Assembly (NCBI RefSeq): GCF_003284895.1 | Contig: NZ_QMDV01000002.1 | Span: forward strand, 248,001 to 312,000 | Direction of reading: 5' to 3' | Source of the DNA: Pontibacter arcticus | Lineage (GTDB): Bacteria; Bacteroidota; Bacteroidia; Cytophagales; Hymenobacteraceae | Length of the DNA stretch: 64,000 bases | In this document: piece after piece, positions 35,901 through 46,378 of the stretch | Layout: each line of letters begins with the position of its first letter | Position numbering within the stretch: position 1 is the stretch's first letter | Position numbers and translations under genes: made by a program | Notes under the pieces: generated by a model | The model's database searches: none | What the model was told of the DNA's origin: nothing | The model's input: only the letters and a program-made list of their open reading frames with translations

Positions 35901-36203
35901 GTAGATTTTAATGGAAAGTATACCTATAGCCACATAGTTTCTGTTGAGATGAAATCCTTGGTAAGCAGCGCAAAGCTTTTTCCGAACCCTGCAACTGCAT
36001 TTATAAAGCTAAGCTTAACCGAGTTGCCAACAGCCATATACCAGGTGCGTATGGTAAATATGGAAGGCAAGGTGCTGCAGACGATCGCCCTAAAAAATAG
36101 CCGGGAGCATGTATTCGATACGCAGCATTTACCGGTAGGCAAGTACCTGCTACAAGTGCAGAGCGAAGTAAAATCTTATACTTTGAGTTTTATTAAGCAG
36201 TAA
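32910..36203 (+). CDS. Giant T9SS surface adhesin A (Ig-like, cadherin-like, thrombospondin-3-like modules)
   Basis: 1097 residues. The N-terminus ([11 protein letters not shown]) matches that of the next gene. It carries three hydrophobic stretches: a signal-like one (about 17-40), a second around 68-85 and a second signal-like one (about 115-137, ending FVVGQAQ). Then come an Ig-like domain (RWYTVATNG ... [16 protein letters not shown]), a cadherin-like domain ([10 protein letters not shown] ... [15 protein letters not shown]), two modules of about 100 residues of the [17 protein letters not shown] type, and acidic calcium-binding repeats ([39 protein letters not shown]). It ends with a type A T9SS domain ([14 protein letters not shown] ... 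[10 protein letters not shown]). Probably displayed on the surface for adhesion or biofilm formation. Tandem paralogue of the 36819-44552 gene. Confidence 0.88.
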   Translation: MNSTFTANHSSYHIQCRLYFLLLFILLMACLLLAGGIIAQFYNAEVLETSVNKVAWFWIFFTYLSSFDKLSLSILAAFVCAAVHCLNFFRSNLYSLQYEVIADNSSQNSVFRVKRYKTVVVSCVAFFLYLMPQFVVGQAQTPVTVSVCEGETVTLALPENDAQFIQWWYRDSQDYPFEIIAGATGYTYTFQATAADNNRIYEGDYESKVTGWGSSAYLIKVNPVPVTPTAAGASRQGAGSVTLTASGAPTGGSYRWYTVATNGTQISGATSASYTTPSLTATTTYYVAAVNATGCESARKAVTATIINTAPSVPVDANAALNTVAEKAATGTLAGITAKSTDPEGTPVSFALTDNAGGRFAIDAQTGVVTVANGALLQYTTASAHTIKVRATDGSIFSDEQAFTISVTRINAAPVATSINHPVTLLNTAAATSLTTLAATDDVAVHTFRITSGPATGILYVNGTQIELNKDYPWAQANTLTFDPAESNYDDIQLSYTVTDNEGKISGQAILTIPINGVPLAINTENFKKLSSSAPRTAISPFKGNDADGTISHFRLITLPTARKGILYINGLKAELNVDYEWSLRNMLSFDPHYGNAEHSGFSFTVKDSEGAYAATPASYRVLIVLDYDLDGITDDLDLDDDNDGIPDTIEGEGDNDKDGIKNSFDLDADGDGLTDVQEYLQDAALLANYDRFTGRLTGKVGTNGLLDALETSPDSGKLKAIISFPDTDGDGLANYLDYDADNDGLADNLEAQPTGNRVVASGIDSDMDGIDDAYDLTCGCAENGVALTPIDTDEDELPDYLDLDSDNDLISDTEEAFDFNDNGNSLDDLQELVGFYQSRMRTTSETNTYNLVDSNNNQIPDMFEDDNVNGRQNFLEPGHIHYIDADYNGFVDLADESMAGTETIPNYSFRILDAKTQLPVYLAGLAATPKLNGVSINWLTAMEVDNDYFEVQRSVDGKTFTKIKQVKGAGYSSQKLAYTFLDMNAPAGELYYRLKQVDFNGKYTYSHIVSVEMKSLVSSAKLFPNPATAFIKLSLTELPTAIYQVRMVNMEGKVLQTIALKNSREHVFDTQHLPVGKYLLQVQSEVKSYTLSFIKQ

Positions 36204-36220
36204 TAGATTTAGTTTCTAAA

Positions 36221-36254
36221 CAAGAAAAGCCCCTGAAACCAGGGGCTTTTCTTG
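36221..36254 (+). terminator. Terminator of adhesin A
   Basis: Perfect 14-bp stem CAAGAAAAGCCCCT / AGGGGCTTTTCTTG with loop GAAACC, 17 bases after the stop codon. Confidence 0.85.
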
Positions 36255-36786
36255 TTATGGTTCAGCGGTAAAATTCAGGCCCGCAATATTCCTGATTGTC
36301 TGTTATTGCTGTGCTTATTATAAGGCTGAGATCTTAAAGATGCAGCTTATTAATAAAGCTAGTTTAGCTTGGCTGCCTTGTTTATTGATAGTACCGGATT
36401 TTAGTTGATCTAGTAAGATTCAAGGTGTATTGCATTTTTAGAAGTATAACAGGTGGTAAACGTTTTTTCAGAATGCATCAAACTGTCTATTAAAACCTTT
36501 AGCCATATTTGTGCTACTTGATAAAAATTATTAGGTAATAATCTTGATTTTTTATATTGTACAAAACTGGTAATCAGCTTCATTTAATCAGTCTTTTTAA
36601 AGTTAGGTATGGTATATAAATACCTGATAAATAGTATAATATAAAATACTTGTTGTGTTATGTTAATGCATTAAGTATGATATAATCTATAATTATTTGA
36701 AGTATAGGTGCTATTTCTGTTTTTTTTTAAATACTATATAATCAAAATATAATATAGAAGTATAGTAATAATGAATCACGTTTGAT
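36255..36786. other. AT-rich intergenic region between the two adhesins
   Basis: No gene recognised. It becomes very AT-rich towards the second adhesin, like the region upstream of the first, and probably carries its promoter and regulatory sites. Confidence 0.45.
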
Positions 36787-36794
36787 TAATTTTG
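36787..36794 (+). promoter_or_regulatory. -7 promoter element of adhesin B
   Basis: TAATTTTG matches TAnnTTTG. Transcription would begin near 36800, just before the GTG at 36819. The TTG at 36792 that opens the longest reading frame lies inside this element and so is unlikely to be the true start. Confidence 0.55.
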
Positions 36795-36818
36795 CATCGA
36801 AAACTTAACGTAGCCAAC

Positions 36819-39800
36819 GTGAATTCAACTTTTACTGCCAACAACTCTGTTCCTGCAAAGGGGAGGAACGGAGCATTTATGCTTTTCTTTTTTTTATTCA
36901 CCTGTTTGCTGTTACTATCTAAAGCTGCAGTAGCCCAGACAGATAAATTTGCCTGTCTAGGAGAATCTGTTACTCATACTTTTACTTATAATGGCACAGA
37001 TCTTAGTTCCAGACAATGGCAATCTAGTGTTGACGGGACTACATATACAAATATTTCTGGTCAAACTGCAAGTACATACACTTTTATTGCGTCAGCGAGT
37101 GATAATGGAAAGCATTATCGAGTTAGATACGTAACAACAACTAATCCAAATACTTATCAATATTCCCAAGTATTAAAGTTAACTGTTTATAATATTCCCT
37201 CTACTCCAGTTGCTACTGGAGATTCCCGTTGTGGAAGCGGAAGAGTATACTTTAATATAAGTGGCTCTACCGGAAGATACAGATGGTACACAACTCAAAC
37301 TAGTACACAATTTATTCTGGAAGGAAACGCTGGGGAATATTATGAAGACGCCACAACTACAATAGAGTATTGGGTAAGTGCTATTAATACTTCTACAGGG
37401 TGTGAGAGCGAAAGAGTTAAGGTAACAGGAGTAATAAATCCGATTCCAAATGCCCCAAGTGTTACAAATGGTTCACGCTGTGGATCTGGATCAGTAGCTC
37501 TTTCAGCTACACCTGCTGCAAATGCAAATATAACTAGGTGGTATACAGCAGCAAGTGGTGGTACTTTACTTGCTACAAATACTAATTATAATACTGGAAC
37601 AATTACAACCACTACTACATATTACGTATCAAGTTACAATACTACTACAGGTTGCGAGAGTACAACTCGAACAGCAGTCACAGCAACTGTAAATTCAATA
37701 CCAACTGCTCCAAGTGTAATAAGCAGATCCCGTTGCGGAAGTGGTCCAGTGATGCTATCTGCTGCGGGCGCAGCTACGGGGAATACTTATCGCTGGTATA
37801 CCGTATCAACAGGCGGGACGCCCATTAGCGGAGCTACAGCTGCAAACTATACTACACCTACTTTAACAGCCACTACTACCTATTATGTTGCAACATATAA
37901 CGGCACTTGTGATAGTGAAAGAATAGCAGTAACAGCTACAATTAACGCGCTTCCAACTGCCGTATATTCATCTAATAATGTTTATGCAAGACTCGCTCTT
38001 TCTAGTGGCAGGAGCGTAGCCAGGGTTACGAGCGGTTCCTTTACAGGTGCAGCAGTAACAGGTACTCCTCTTCCAGGTTTCTTAACTCTGAATACAAGCA
38101 CAGGTGAGATAACAGTTAACTCAAATACAATTGTAAGTGGAAATTATGCGCACACCATAAAATTCTCAAATACAGCCGGGTGTACCATTGATGTTCCTGT
38201 TACAATTAATATAACCGATGACCAGTACCAGGCAAGTGGCAATGCTATTAAAACCGGTACAAATTGTTACCAGCTTACAACAGCTACGGGAAACCAGCAG
38301 GGTCAGGTATGGAGTGTAAGTACTATAAACTTAAATAAATCATTTGAGATAACATTCAATGCAAATTTCGGCACCAGTGATGCAGGTGCCGATGGAATTG
38401 CTTTTGGTTTTCAGCGTGTTGCATCAAATCCTGTATATGCGTCTGGTGCTATTGGTCTGGGTTTAGGTTTTCAGGGAATTACGCCATCATTTGGAGTTGA
38501 GTTTGATACATATCAAAACGGTAGCGAGCCAGCTTTCGATCATACGAATTTTTTCTGGAATGGGAGTGTAACAAATTCATCAGAAGCAACAACTACTTCT
38601 ACTGCACCAGTGCAGATGAGTTCTACAAATGCAAATGTTGAAGATGGTGCCAATCATGCTGTAAAGATTGTTTGGAACCGCGAAACCAACACCATGTCGG
38701 TTTATTTTCAAAATGTTTTAAGAACTGAGTATACTGGAGATATTGTAACAAACATATTTAGTAACAATGCTAATGTTTATTTTGGATACACGGCTAGTAC
38801 AGGCGGCTCTGTAAACCAGCATTCTGTTTGTGAAATTAAATTTAATGAAACTCCTATTATTACTTCAAATGGGGGAGGCAGCACTGCAAGTGTTTCAGTT
38901 CCGGAAAACTCAACTACTGTTACAACTGTAGCTTCTACAGATGCTGAGAATAATACCCGCACTTATAGTATAGTAGGCGGGGCAGATGCTACAAAATTTG
39001 CTATAAATGCAACAACTGGCGCTTTAACCTTTGTAAGTGCACCAAATTTTGAAGAACCGGCTTCATCGGCAGGAACAAACGCCTATCTCGTTACAGTACG
39101 CGTAACAGAAACAGGCTCCGCTACAAGTTTTGACGAGCAGGCCATAACAGTGAATGTCACGAATGTAAACGAAGCGCCTTCTCAACCTGCAGATATTAAT
39201 ACAGCAGCTAATACAGTTCAGGAGAATTCATCTACCGGAACACTTGTAGGTATTACTGCCAGGTCTACAGACCCGGATGCCGGAACGACGCTAACCTATA
39301 GCCTTACAGATAACGCTGGTGGCAGATTTGCCATTAATGCCACAACAGGCTTAGTAACTGTTGCAAATGGTGCTTTACTGGATTTTGAAACAGCTGCCTC
39401 GCATACTATAACTGTACGGGCGTCAGATGGTGCCCTTACTTCTAGTCAGACATTTACAATTGCAGTAACGAACGTAAACGAAGCACCGGTTGCAACAAAC
39501 GTAGCACACACTACTCCGATCATCAATACGTCTGCTTTTGAAAATTTAAATGGCATTTTAACTGCCACTGATCCTGATGGAGAGCAACCGGTTACCTTTA
39601 GATTGTCTAACCTCCCTGTAACCACTATTGGCGTGTTAAGAGTTGACGGTACAGTTGCCAATACAACTACAGATTATGCTTGGGCCTTACGTGATAAGTT
39701 TTCTTTTGATCCGGTAAATACTGCCACTGCTGATGTAGTATTTAATTATACAGTTAAAGATGCGGGAGGTTTAACAAGTAACAGTGCTACGTATACTATT

Positions 39801-42800
39801 CCATTAAATGATTACCCAAGATCACTCAGCAGAACGAATGCTACTACTTTGTTGAACTCAGTGGGTATAACCGCTATAGATGCCTTAACAGCAACAGACA
39901 GTGATGGAACGATAAGCAGGTTTAGAATTTCGTTATTACCAACAGCTGCACAGGGTGTGCTTTATGTTAATGGATCAGTAGCAACTACTTCCCAATATTA
40001 CGACTGGGCAACGTTAAGAGACAAGCTATCCTTTGATCCGGCTAGTCCGAATACAGCAGATGCTACATTTCGATTTACAGTAGTTGACAGTGAGAACGGT
40101 GAAACGCCTGATGTACATGCCGGTACTATTACCATTCCGATTAATGCTGCTCCAGTGGCTAAGAGCTTTACAACACAGAAAATTCTGAATACAGCAGGAG
40201 AGACAACGATCGTCATAACTGCTACCAATTACCCTACAGATGAAGATATAGCAACTGCAAGTATACTTTTTACGACTGTTCCAAATCCATCTACGCAGGG
40301 AACACTAAAAGTAGGGGGCGTATCGGTAGTGGCTAATACACCTTATCCTGCTACGAGTTTTGCAGGTGGAATAACTTTTACGCCTGTTTTAACAAACATG
40401 GGCGATGTAACCTTCAACTATAAAGTTAGAGATAATGATGGCGCTGAAAGTTCTGTGGCTACGATAACTATTCCAATTAATGGAGAACCGGTTGCCAATA
40501 ATATTATAACTAACCCAATTCCAGGTAAACCTGTAACAGCTCCTATAAGCCCTTTAACAGCAAGTGATCCTGATGGAAGTATTGTGAGCTATACGCTTTC
40601 TACTTTGCCTGGTAACTGGCTAGGAACATTGTTTGTGAACGGCGTTGAAGCAACAGTAGGACAGGTGCTTACGCCAGCTCAGGCAGCTCAGTTAAGTTTC
40701 AGGCCGGCCATTAATTATAAGGAGAGTGTTACTTTTACATTTACAGCGACAGATACTGAAGGAGCAAGCGATTCATCTCCGGCTGTTTATACTATTCCGG
40801 TTGAACTTGATATTGACTTAACTGTTACACATACCATACTTACTTCAGCCCCGTATGTAAACGGGCAGGATATAGTTATAAGAATTACAGCAAGCAATAT
40901 CAGCAATTATGATGTGTACGATGGCGCACAGGTAGTAAATCTGCTGCCGGCTGGCTTAACGTATGTTAGACATCAAACAGATAATCAACTAAATAACAAT
41001 GCTCAAACGTATACCAATGGTGCCTGGCAACCAAACTGGGGAGTTATAAGGAATGGCACTTCCTTTTATATAGATATTACAGCCAGAATCAATACGACAA
41101 ATGATATCACACAAACTGTTACAATCCAGTCACCTAACCAAATTGATTTTAACAGCACAAATAATAGTACCACCTATACTTTAAGAGTAAACATTGCGCC
41201 TGTTGCAGCTAATATTACAACGGCTGCTATGCCAAGTTCTGCTCCTGCTACAAGCATTTTTAATCTGAGCGCCACCGATGCCAAAGGAGACGTAACAGGT
41301 TTCAAATTTGTATCGCTGCCTTTAAGCACACAAGGTGTTTTAGCAGTTAACGGTGTGGCTGCTGATGTTAATAAGATTTATACATTGGCTGAAGTTAACA
41401 ACTTACTTACTTTCGACCCTAGCGGAAACTCTTATGGTAACTTTACCTTCAGTTATGTAGCGGTAGATAGTGATGGGTCGGATAGTAACACAGCCACTTA
41501 TACCATACCGGTTACCAATGTAGGGCCGGTAGCCGTAGCCGTAACAAACGCGCTGTTACTTAATACCGCTCCAGCAACCCTGCTTTCTTCGCTGAATGCT
41601 TCCGATACCGACGGGCCCATCTCGAAGTTCAAAATTAAAACCCTGCCAGCTGCTGCTGCAGGTGTACTAACTGTGAATGGTAATCCGGCTAATACAAGTA
41701 CAGAGTATGATTGGGCAGATAGAGAAAAAATAAGCTTCGATCCGGCTTTCGCTAATAGTGCAGATGCTGTATTTACGTATTCTGTTATTGATAACGGTGG
41801 TCTTGAAAGTGCCGCAGTTAATTTTACCATACCTATTAATGTGGTGCCTATTGCGGTAAATATGATCAATAACAAAATGCAGAATACCTTTGGCAACACC
41901 TTGCTTTCAACAAATATCTTCGGTATCACTGACCCAGATGGTAGTATTGTTAGCTTTAGAATAACACATATACCTTCTGAAGCTCAAGGTAAACTCACGA
42001 TAGGAGGAGTTGAAGTAGTTTTGAATACAGATTATCAGAATAACCAATCAGGTGCTGGAAGATTTGATCCGGATGTAAATAACTTTGATGATGTGATTAT
42101 TCGCTATGTAATTAAAGACAACGAGGGGGCATTAAGTGAAGAAGCAACGATCACGATTCCGATTAACGGTACGCCAACAGCAAGTGCACGCACTAATGCC
42201 ACAACGCTATTAGATACAGATGGACCCATACTTCTGGATGCCATCCAAGGCCAGGATTCTGACTCAGATCCAAAGTATGGCGGGTTTGTTTCTTCCTTTA
42301 AATTAAGTGTTTTACCAACATCTGGGCAATTAACTATAAATGGCGTAAATGCTAACTTAACTACGGATTACCCTTGGAGTTCGGCTTCCCTTATAAGGTT
42401 TGACCCGGCACCAGGTGTATCAGCTAATCAGACTTTCAGGTATACAGTTAAGGATAACGAGGGAGCTGTTAGTAATGCCGCTACGTTTACTATTCCGATT
42501 AACGCTGTGCCAGTTGCACAAAATATTATATATGAACCTGCTATACTTATGCCGGCAGGAGCGGCCATCTACACAACCTTAAATCCGTTAGCTGCTACCG
42601 ATGATGTAACTACGACTACTTTTACTTTCAGCTTAAGCAACCTTTCTGCTTCCAGAGGTACCTGGATGGTAGGGAACGCCCTTGCTACGGAGGGACAGAG
42701 CTACCCTTGGTCAGCACGTAGTACTATAAAATTCAAACCTAATTCAGGCGATTTAACAGATGTAGTGTTTAACTATACAGTGAAGGACTCTGAAGGTGCT

Positions 42801-44552
42801 GTAAGCAATGTGGCTACTTATACAATTCCGCTTAATGATGAGCCCGTTGCGCAGAATGTAACCAATGCGAAACCCTTATCAAGTTCGGCTGGCAAAACTT
42901 TATTAAGCACATTAGCGGGTACTGATTCGGATGGCACTATACGGCAGTTCCAGTTTAAAACCCTGCCACCAGCATCACAGGGTATCTTATATGTAGGACC
43001 GGAAGTAGCTGTTATCAATAAAGATTATTCCTGGATGATAGGCTCGACTGTTTTGCAATTCGACCCGGCGTATGGCAATGAAAATAATGTGGTATTCACT
43101 TTCACTGTTAAAGATAACGACGATGCCTACGATGCGACACCAGCTACCTTCACTATTCCGATTATACTGGATTACGACGTAGATGGAATTGCAGATAACG
43201 TTGACCTGGATGATGATAACGATGGTATTCCGGATTCGGTAGAAGGCACCGGCGACAAAGACGGCGACGGCATACCTAACCACCTGGACCTTGACTCTGA
43301 CGGAGATGGTATACTGGATGCAGTTGAAGCCAACAGTGGTATTGTGCCAGCTAACTTCAATATGGCAACAGGCAGATTCAGTGGTTCGGCCAACGCAAAT
43401 GGCGTTGTATTTACCTTTACCAATATCCCTGACACAGATGGGGACGGCTTAGCTGACTACCTGGATATTGACTCCGATAATGATGGTATCTTGGATAACC
43501 TCGAAGCGCAGACTACCGGAAGCAGGCTTATGGCGAAGGGTACTGACACCAACCCGGATCGTAAAGATGGTATAGACGACAGCTTTAAAGGCACTAATGC
43601 AATTACACCAGTTGATACAGACGGTGATGGCATCGCTGATTACCTGGATCTGGATAGCGATGGTGACCTGATTTCAGATACGGCAGAAGCGTATGACCTG
43701 AACGGAGACAAATTCTCTGTAGACGATCTGAAAGCGTTGGTGAACAGTTTCATCAGCAGAGCAAACCTGGCCGGTGAAAGTCTGGTAGCTGGCTACTATA
43801 ACTTAGCCGATGCAAACAAGAATTATACGCCGGACATGTTCGAAGACCCTAACACTACTAACAGGTTCAACTTCCTGACAAAAGGAAACAGTTATTACAG
43901 AGATAGCAATAACAATGGTTTGGTTGATCTTTTTGACACAAATACCAGAGGAGAAGATAACTCTTCCAGACTTAGTTACACTTTCCGTGATAAAGGCGTT
44001 GTCACACCACTACCGGTAACCCTGATCCGTTTTACAGCTACTGCACAGGGAGCAGCTGTAAGTATAAATTGGGAAACGGCTACAGAAGTAAACAACGACT
44101 ACTTTATGGTAGAGCGCAGCCTGGATGGCAGTACATTCCGTGAAGTTGCAAAGGTGAAAGGTGCAGGTAACAGCAGCCAGAAACTAGCATACGCACACCT
44201 GGATAAGCAGGCACCTGCCGGCATCTTATACTACAGGTTAAAGCAGGTAGACTTTAACGGCACGTACAAATACAGCCAGATAGCGTCTGTAGAAAAAACG
44301 GAAGCGACTACTGCAAATGTGCTGCTTTATCCGAATCCTGCAACTGCTTATATTAAGCTTAACCTGGCCGGGATGCCGAATACTGCTTACCAGATCAGGT
44401 TACTGAGCATGGATGGTAGGTTGATACAAACGATTTCAACAAAAGACAATGCAGAACTTGAGATCAATGTGCAATCGTTAGCTACCGGCAAGTATATCTT
44501 CCAGATACAAAGCGAAAAAGTTTTAAAAACAGCGAGCTTCATTAAAAAGTAA
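36819..44552 (+). CDS. Giant T9SS surface adhesin B (Ig-like, L-type lectin, cadherin-like, DUF11, calcium-binding repeats)
   Basis: About 2577 residues from GTG 36819. This start is chosen because leader and first codons (AGCCAACGTGAATTCAAC) match adhesin A and because the -7 element precedes it. After the signal peptide ([20 protein letters not shown], then QTD) come Ig-like domains each with RCGSG and RWYT motifs and a [16 protein letters not shown] edge. An L-type lectin-like domain follows (about 465-680, [22 protein letters not shown]), then two cadherin-like domains, ten tandem modules of about 100 residues ([10 protein letters not shown] ... [20 protein letters not shown]), with a DUF11 domain after the fourth. 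Next are acidic calcium-binding repeats ([39 protein letters not shown]), and a type A T9SS domain ([15 protein letters not shown]). Likely a long stalk with a sugar-binding head. No catalytic domain seen. Confidence 0.9.
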   Translation: MNSTFTANNSVPAKGRNGAFMLFFFLFTCLLLLSKAAVAQTDKFACLGESVTHTFTYNGTDLSSRQWQSSVDGTTYTNISGQTASTYTFIASASDNGKHYRVRYVTTTNPNTYQYSQVLKLTVYNIPSTPVATGDSRCGSGRVYFNISGSTGRYRWYTTQTSTQFILEGNAGEYYEDATTTIEYWVSAINTSTGCESERVKVTGVINPIPNAPSVTNGSRCGSGSVALSATPAANANITRWYTAASGGTLLATNTNYNTGTITTTTTYYVSSYNTTTGCESTTRTAVTATVNSIPTAPSVISRSRCGSGPVMLSAAGAATGNTYRWYTVSTGGTPISGATAANYTTPTLTATTTYYVATYNGTCDSERIAVTATINALPTAVYSSNNVYARLALSSGRSVARVTSGSFTGAAVTGTPLPGFLTLNTSTGEITVNSNTIVSGNYAHTIKFSNTAGCTIDVPVTINITDDQYQASGNAIKTGTNCYQLTTATGNQQGQVWSVSTINLNKSFEITFNANFGTSDAGADGIAFGFQRVASNPVYASGAIGLGLGFQGITPSFGVEFDTYQNGSEPAFDHTNFFWNGSVTNSSEATTTSTAPVQMSSTNANVEDGANHAVKIVWNRETNTMSVYFQNVLRTEYTGDIVTNIFSNNANVYFGYTASTGGSVNQHSVCEIKFNETPIITSNGGGSTASVSVPENSTTVTTVASTDAENNTRTYSIVGGADATKFAINATTGALTFVSAPNFEEPASSAGTNAYLVTVRVTETGSATSFDEQAITVNVTNVNEAPSQPADINTAANTVQENSSTGTLVGITARSTDPDAGTTLTYSLTDNAGGRFAINATTGLVTVANGALLDFETAASHTITVRASDGALTSSQTFTIAVTNVNEAPVATNVAHTTPIINTSAFENLNGILTATDPDGEQPVTFRLSNLPVTTIGVLRVDGTVANTTTDYAWALRDKFSFDPVNTATADVVFNYTVKDAGGLTSNSATYTIPLNDYPRSLSRTNATTLLNSVGITAIDALTATDSDGTISRFRISLLPTAAQGVLYVNGSVATTSQYYDWATLRDKLSFDPASPNTADATFRFTVVDSENGETPDVHAGTITIPINAAPVAKSFTTQKILNTAGETTIVITATNYPTDEDIATASILFTTVPNPSTQGTLKVGGVSVVANTPYPATSFAGGITFTPVLTNMGDVTFNYKVRDNDGAESSVATITIPINGEPVANNIITNPIPGKPVTAPISPLTASDPDGSIVSYTLSTLPGNWLGTLFVNGVEATVGQVLTPAQAAQLSFRPAINYKESVTFTFTATDTEGASDSSPAVYTIPVELDIDLTVTHTILTSAPYVNGQDIVIRITASNISNYDVYDGAQVVNLLPAGLTYVRHQTDNQLNNNAQTYTNGAWQPNWGVIRNGTSFYIDITARINTTNDITQTVTIQSPNQIDFNSTNNSTTYTLRVNIAPVAANITTAAMPSSAPATSIFNLSATDAKGDVTGFKFVSLPLSTQGVLAVNGVAADVNKIYTLAEVNNLLTFDPSGNSYGNFTFSYVAVDSDGSDSNTATYTIPVTNVGPVAVAVTNALLLNTAPATLLSSLNASDTDGPISKFKIKTLPAAAAGVLTVNGNPANTSTEYDWADREKISFDPAFANSADAVFTYSVIDNGGLESAAVNFTIPINVVPIAVNMINNKMQNTFGNTLLSTNIFGITDPDGSIVSFRITHIPSEAQGKLTIGGVEVVLNTDYQNNQSGAGRFDPDVNNFDDVIIRYVIKDNEGALSEEATITIPINGTPTASARTNATTLLDTDGPILLDAIQGQDSDSDPKYGGFVSSFKLSVLPTSGQLTINGVNANLTTDYPWSSASLIRFDPAPGVSANQTFRYTVKDNEGAVSNAATFTIPINAVPVAQNIIYEPAILMPAGAAIYTTLNPLAATDDVTTTTFTFSLSNLSASRGTWMVGNALATEGQSYPWSARSTIKFKPNSGDLTDVVFNYTVKDSEGAVSNVATYTIPLNDEPVAQNVTNAKPLSSSAGKTLLSTLAGTDSDGTIRQFQFKTLPPASQGILYVGPEVAVINKDYSWMIGSTVLQFDPAYGNENNVVFTFTVKDNDDAYDATPATFTIPIILDYDVDGIADNVDLDDDNDGIPDSVEGTGDKDGDGIPNHLDLDSDGDGILDAVEANSGIVPANFNMATGRFSGSANANGVVFTFTNIPDTDGDGLADYLDIDSDNDGILDNLEAQTTGSRLMAKGTDTNPDRKDGIDDSFKGTNAITPVDTDGDGIADYLDLDSDGDLISDTAEAYDLNGDKFSVDDLKALVNSFISRANLAGESLVAGYYNLADANKNYTPDMFEDPNTTNRFNFLTKGNSYYRDSNNNGLVDLFDTNTRGEDNSSRLSYTFRDKGVVTPLPVTLIRFTATAQGAAVSINWETATEVNNDYFMVERSLDGSTFREVAKVKGAGNSSQKLAYAHLDKQAPAGILYYRLKQVDFNGTYKYSQIASVEKTEATTANVLLYPNPATAYIKLNLAGMPNTAYQIRLLSMDGRLIQTISTKDNAELEINVQSLATGKYIFQIQSEKVLKTASFIKK

Positions 44553-44572
44553 CTGCTTGCAAGTATAAATCT

Positions 44573-44603
44573 AAAAAGGCTCCTGTTTCAGGAGCCTTTT
44601 TTT
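44573..44603 (+). terminator. Terminator of adhesin B
   Basis: AAAAAGGCTCCT (44573-44584) pairs with AGGAGCCTTTTT (44590-44601), loop GTTTC, with more T following. An AAGTATAAA copy (44561-44569) lies between the stop codon and the stem. Confidence 0.85.
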
Positions 44604-44938
44604 CGTTTTGCGCAAACCTGGTTTATACTTTAGGAAGTAAAGAGGGAGTGCTGATATTACATTCACAAAGTATAATTCTAAAATTTATACGCTGCATTTC
44701 AGTCAAGTATAAAGCGTCTACATGCAGTTGGAACCGATAAGCTTTATGTTGTTGTTGGTGCTTTCAACTGCAACATAGCTACAAGCTCATTTTAGTATAA
44801 AGCCAAAGCTATACCCATCCATAAAGCCGTACACTTGGTAATATCGAAGTATGGTTAAGTTTACATAATAACTAAACTGTTGGCGAGGGTAAAGTATAAA
44901 TTGAACCGAAGAAAAAAATATACGACCTTTGTCATCCT
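44604..44938. other. Intergenic region with clustered AAGTATAAA words and a degenerate hairpin repeat
   Basis: Contains 9-mer copies at 44622-44630 (inverted), 44705-44713 and 44892-44900, plus near copies at 44668 and 44795. At 44743-44790 a stretch with TTGTTGTTGGTG, then CTTTCAACTGCAAC resembles a decayed copy of the double-hairpin repeat. No gene. Confidence 0.5.
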
Positions 44939-45733
44939 ATGCAATTGTCAATCACCTCCTTAAACTCAGGTAGCAACGGAAACTGCTATTACATCGGCAA
45001 CGACCGGGAAGCGGTGCTGGTAGATGCCGGTATTTCGTGCCGCGAAACCGAAAGCCGCATGAAACGCCTGGGCCTTTCCATGGCAAAGGTAAAAGCGATC
45101 TTTGTCTCGCATGAGCATTCCGATCACATCCGGGGCATTGCAGTACTGGCCAAAAAATACAGTTTGCCGGTTTACATTACGCCCATCACACTGCAAAGCT
45201 GCAACCTGCGCTTCGAGAATTTGGAGTTTATACCTTTTCAGGCCTACGAGCCTGTCCAGATTGGGAAACTAAGTGTAACAGCTTTTCCGAAGTGGCACGA
45301 TGCCTCAGACCCGCATAGTTTTATAGTCGAAAATGAAGCGTTTAAAGTTGGCGTTTTCACGGATATTGGCTTGCCCTGCGAACATGTGATCCGGCAGTTT
45401 GAACAGTGCCATGCCGCCTTTCTGGAAGCTAATTACGACGAAGACCTGCTGGCACGCGGGCGTTATCCGTATCATCTCAAAAACCGCATAAAAGGGGGGA
45501 AGGGGCATTTATCGAACAGGCAGGCACTTGCTTTATTTGCAACTTATAAACCTGAATTTATGAGCCACCTGCTGCTATCGCATTTGTCAAAAGATAACAA
45601 CTGCCCGAAGTTGGTGAAAGCGCTGTTTACCACCCACGCCAACGAAACCGAAGTAATAGTTGCCTCACGCTACCAGGAAACCCCTGTTTATACTTTAGGG
45701 CAGGTAAAACAAAAGCAACTGACGCTCTGGTAA
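44939..45733 (+). CDS. Metallo-beta-lactamase-fold hydrolase (YycJ/WalJ-like)
   Basis: 264 residues. The opening SITSLNSGSNGNCYYIG and the metal motif FVSHEHSDHIRG (HxHxDH, about 58-64), then KWHDASDPHSF, FTDIG and LLSHLSKDNN are characteristic of the YycJ/WalJ group of exonuclease-like MBL proteins. It is cytoplasmic and probably binds two metal ions. In Firmicutes, relatives work in DNA repair and coordination of replication; here that role is only an analogy. It is convergent with the Gre-factor gene, stops 10 bases apart. Confidence 0.88.
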   Translation: MQLSITSLNSGSNGNCYYIGNDREAVLVDAGISCRETESRMKRLGLSMAKVKAIFVSHEHSDHIRGIAVLAKKYSLPVYITPITLQSCNLRFENLEFIPFQAYEPVQIGKLSVTAFPKWHDASDPHSFIVENEAFKVGVFTDIGLPCEHVIRQFEQCHAAFLEANYDEDLLARGRYPYHLKNRIKGGKGHLSNRQALALFATYKPEFMSHLLLSHLSKDNNCPKLVKALFTTHANETEVIVASRYQETPVYTLGQVKQKQLTLW

Positions 45734-45743
45734 AGTATAAGTA

Positions 45744-46262
45744 CTATTCGTAAACAATCCGGCTGATCTTCACCTGCTCTTCCTGGCGGCCCAGGCGCAG
45801 CGTAACTATTTCGCCTGGCTTTTTTCCGGATACGGCACGTGCAATTGGTGCCACAAAGGCAATTTTACCTGCTTCCACAGAGGCCTCATCCACGCCCACA
45901 ATCTGAAAAATACGCTGCTTTACTTTTGCAGCTTTATCCAAACTTGTAAGTGTAACGGTAGCGCCAAAGCGTACTTCGTCGGGTGGTTGGTTGCGTGGGT
46001 CTACGGGTTTAGCACTGGCAATACGCTGGTTAAGCGCATTTAATCTGCTGTTGATAATGGATAACTGGCGCGTACGGTTTGCCTCATCGTCGTGGTTGGC
46101 ATCGGTTCTGGTACGTTCCGCTTCCAGATCTTCCAGCTCAGTGCGCAGGTCGGCCAGGCCTTGGGGCGTTACATAATTTGGTGTTCCGGGTGGCAACGCG
46201 GCACGGGATGGGATAATAGGCGGTTCGCCTGCGTCATCTTCTTTTACAAAAGCTCTGCTCAT
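45744..46262 (-). CDS. GreA/GreB-family transcript cleavage factor
   Basis: 172 residues. The N-terminal MSRAFVKEDDAGEPP and YVTPQGLADLRTELEDLEAE lead into the antiparallel coiled coil (about 35-85) that enters the RNA polymerase secondary channel. A C-terminal FKBP-like domain follows (VRFGATVTLTSLDK ... SPIAR-like APIARAVSGKKPGEIVTLRL). Gre factors rescue backtracked polymerase by stimulating RNA cleavage. The tip acidic residues are present (DANHDDEAN). It is of the GreB-like kind often found in addition to GreA in this phylum. Confidence 0.88.
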   Translation of the reverse strand: MSRAFVKEDDAGEPPIIPSRAALPPGTPNYVTPQGLADLRTELEDLEAERTRTDANHDDEANRTRQLSIINSRLNALNQRIASAKPVDPRNQPPDEVRFGATVTLTSLDKAAKVKQRIFQIVGVDEASVEAGKIAFVAPIARAVSGKKPGEIVTLRLGRQEEQVKISRIVYE

Positions 46263-46378
46263 AAAATGAATTAACGCAGCTATTTATATGCAGGTTTTAT
46301 GGACTTTATCCGGATGATGCAGGTGCGTTTATACTTTGGAAATAGGCCACTAAAGTATAAATGGACAAATTTGTAGCG

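Noticed and set aside
36792..36818. TTG 36792 as start of adhesin B
   Set aside because: It lies within a promoter -7 element, and GTG 36819 aligns with the start of adhesin A.
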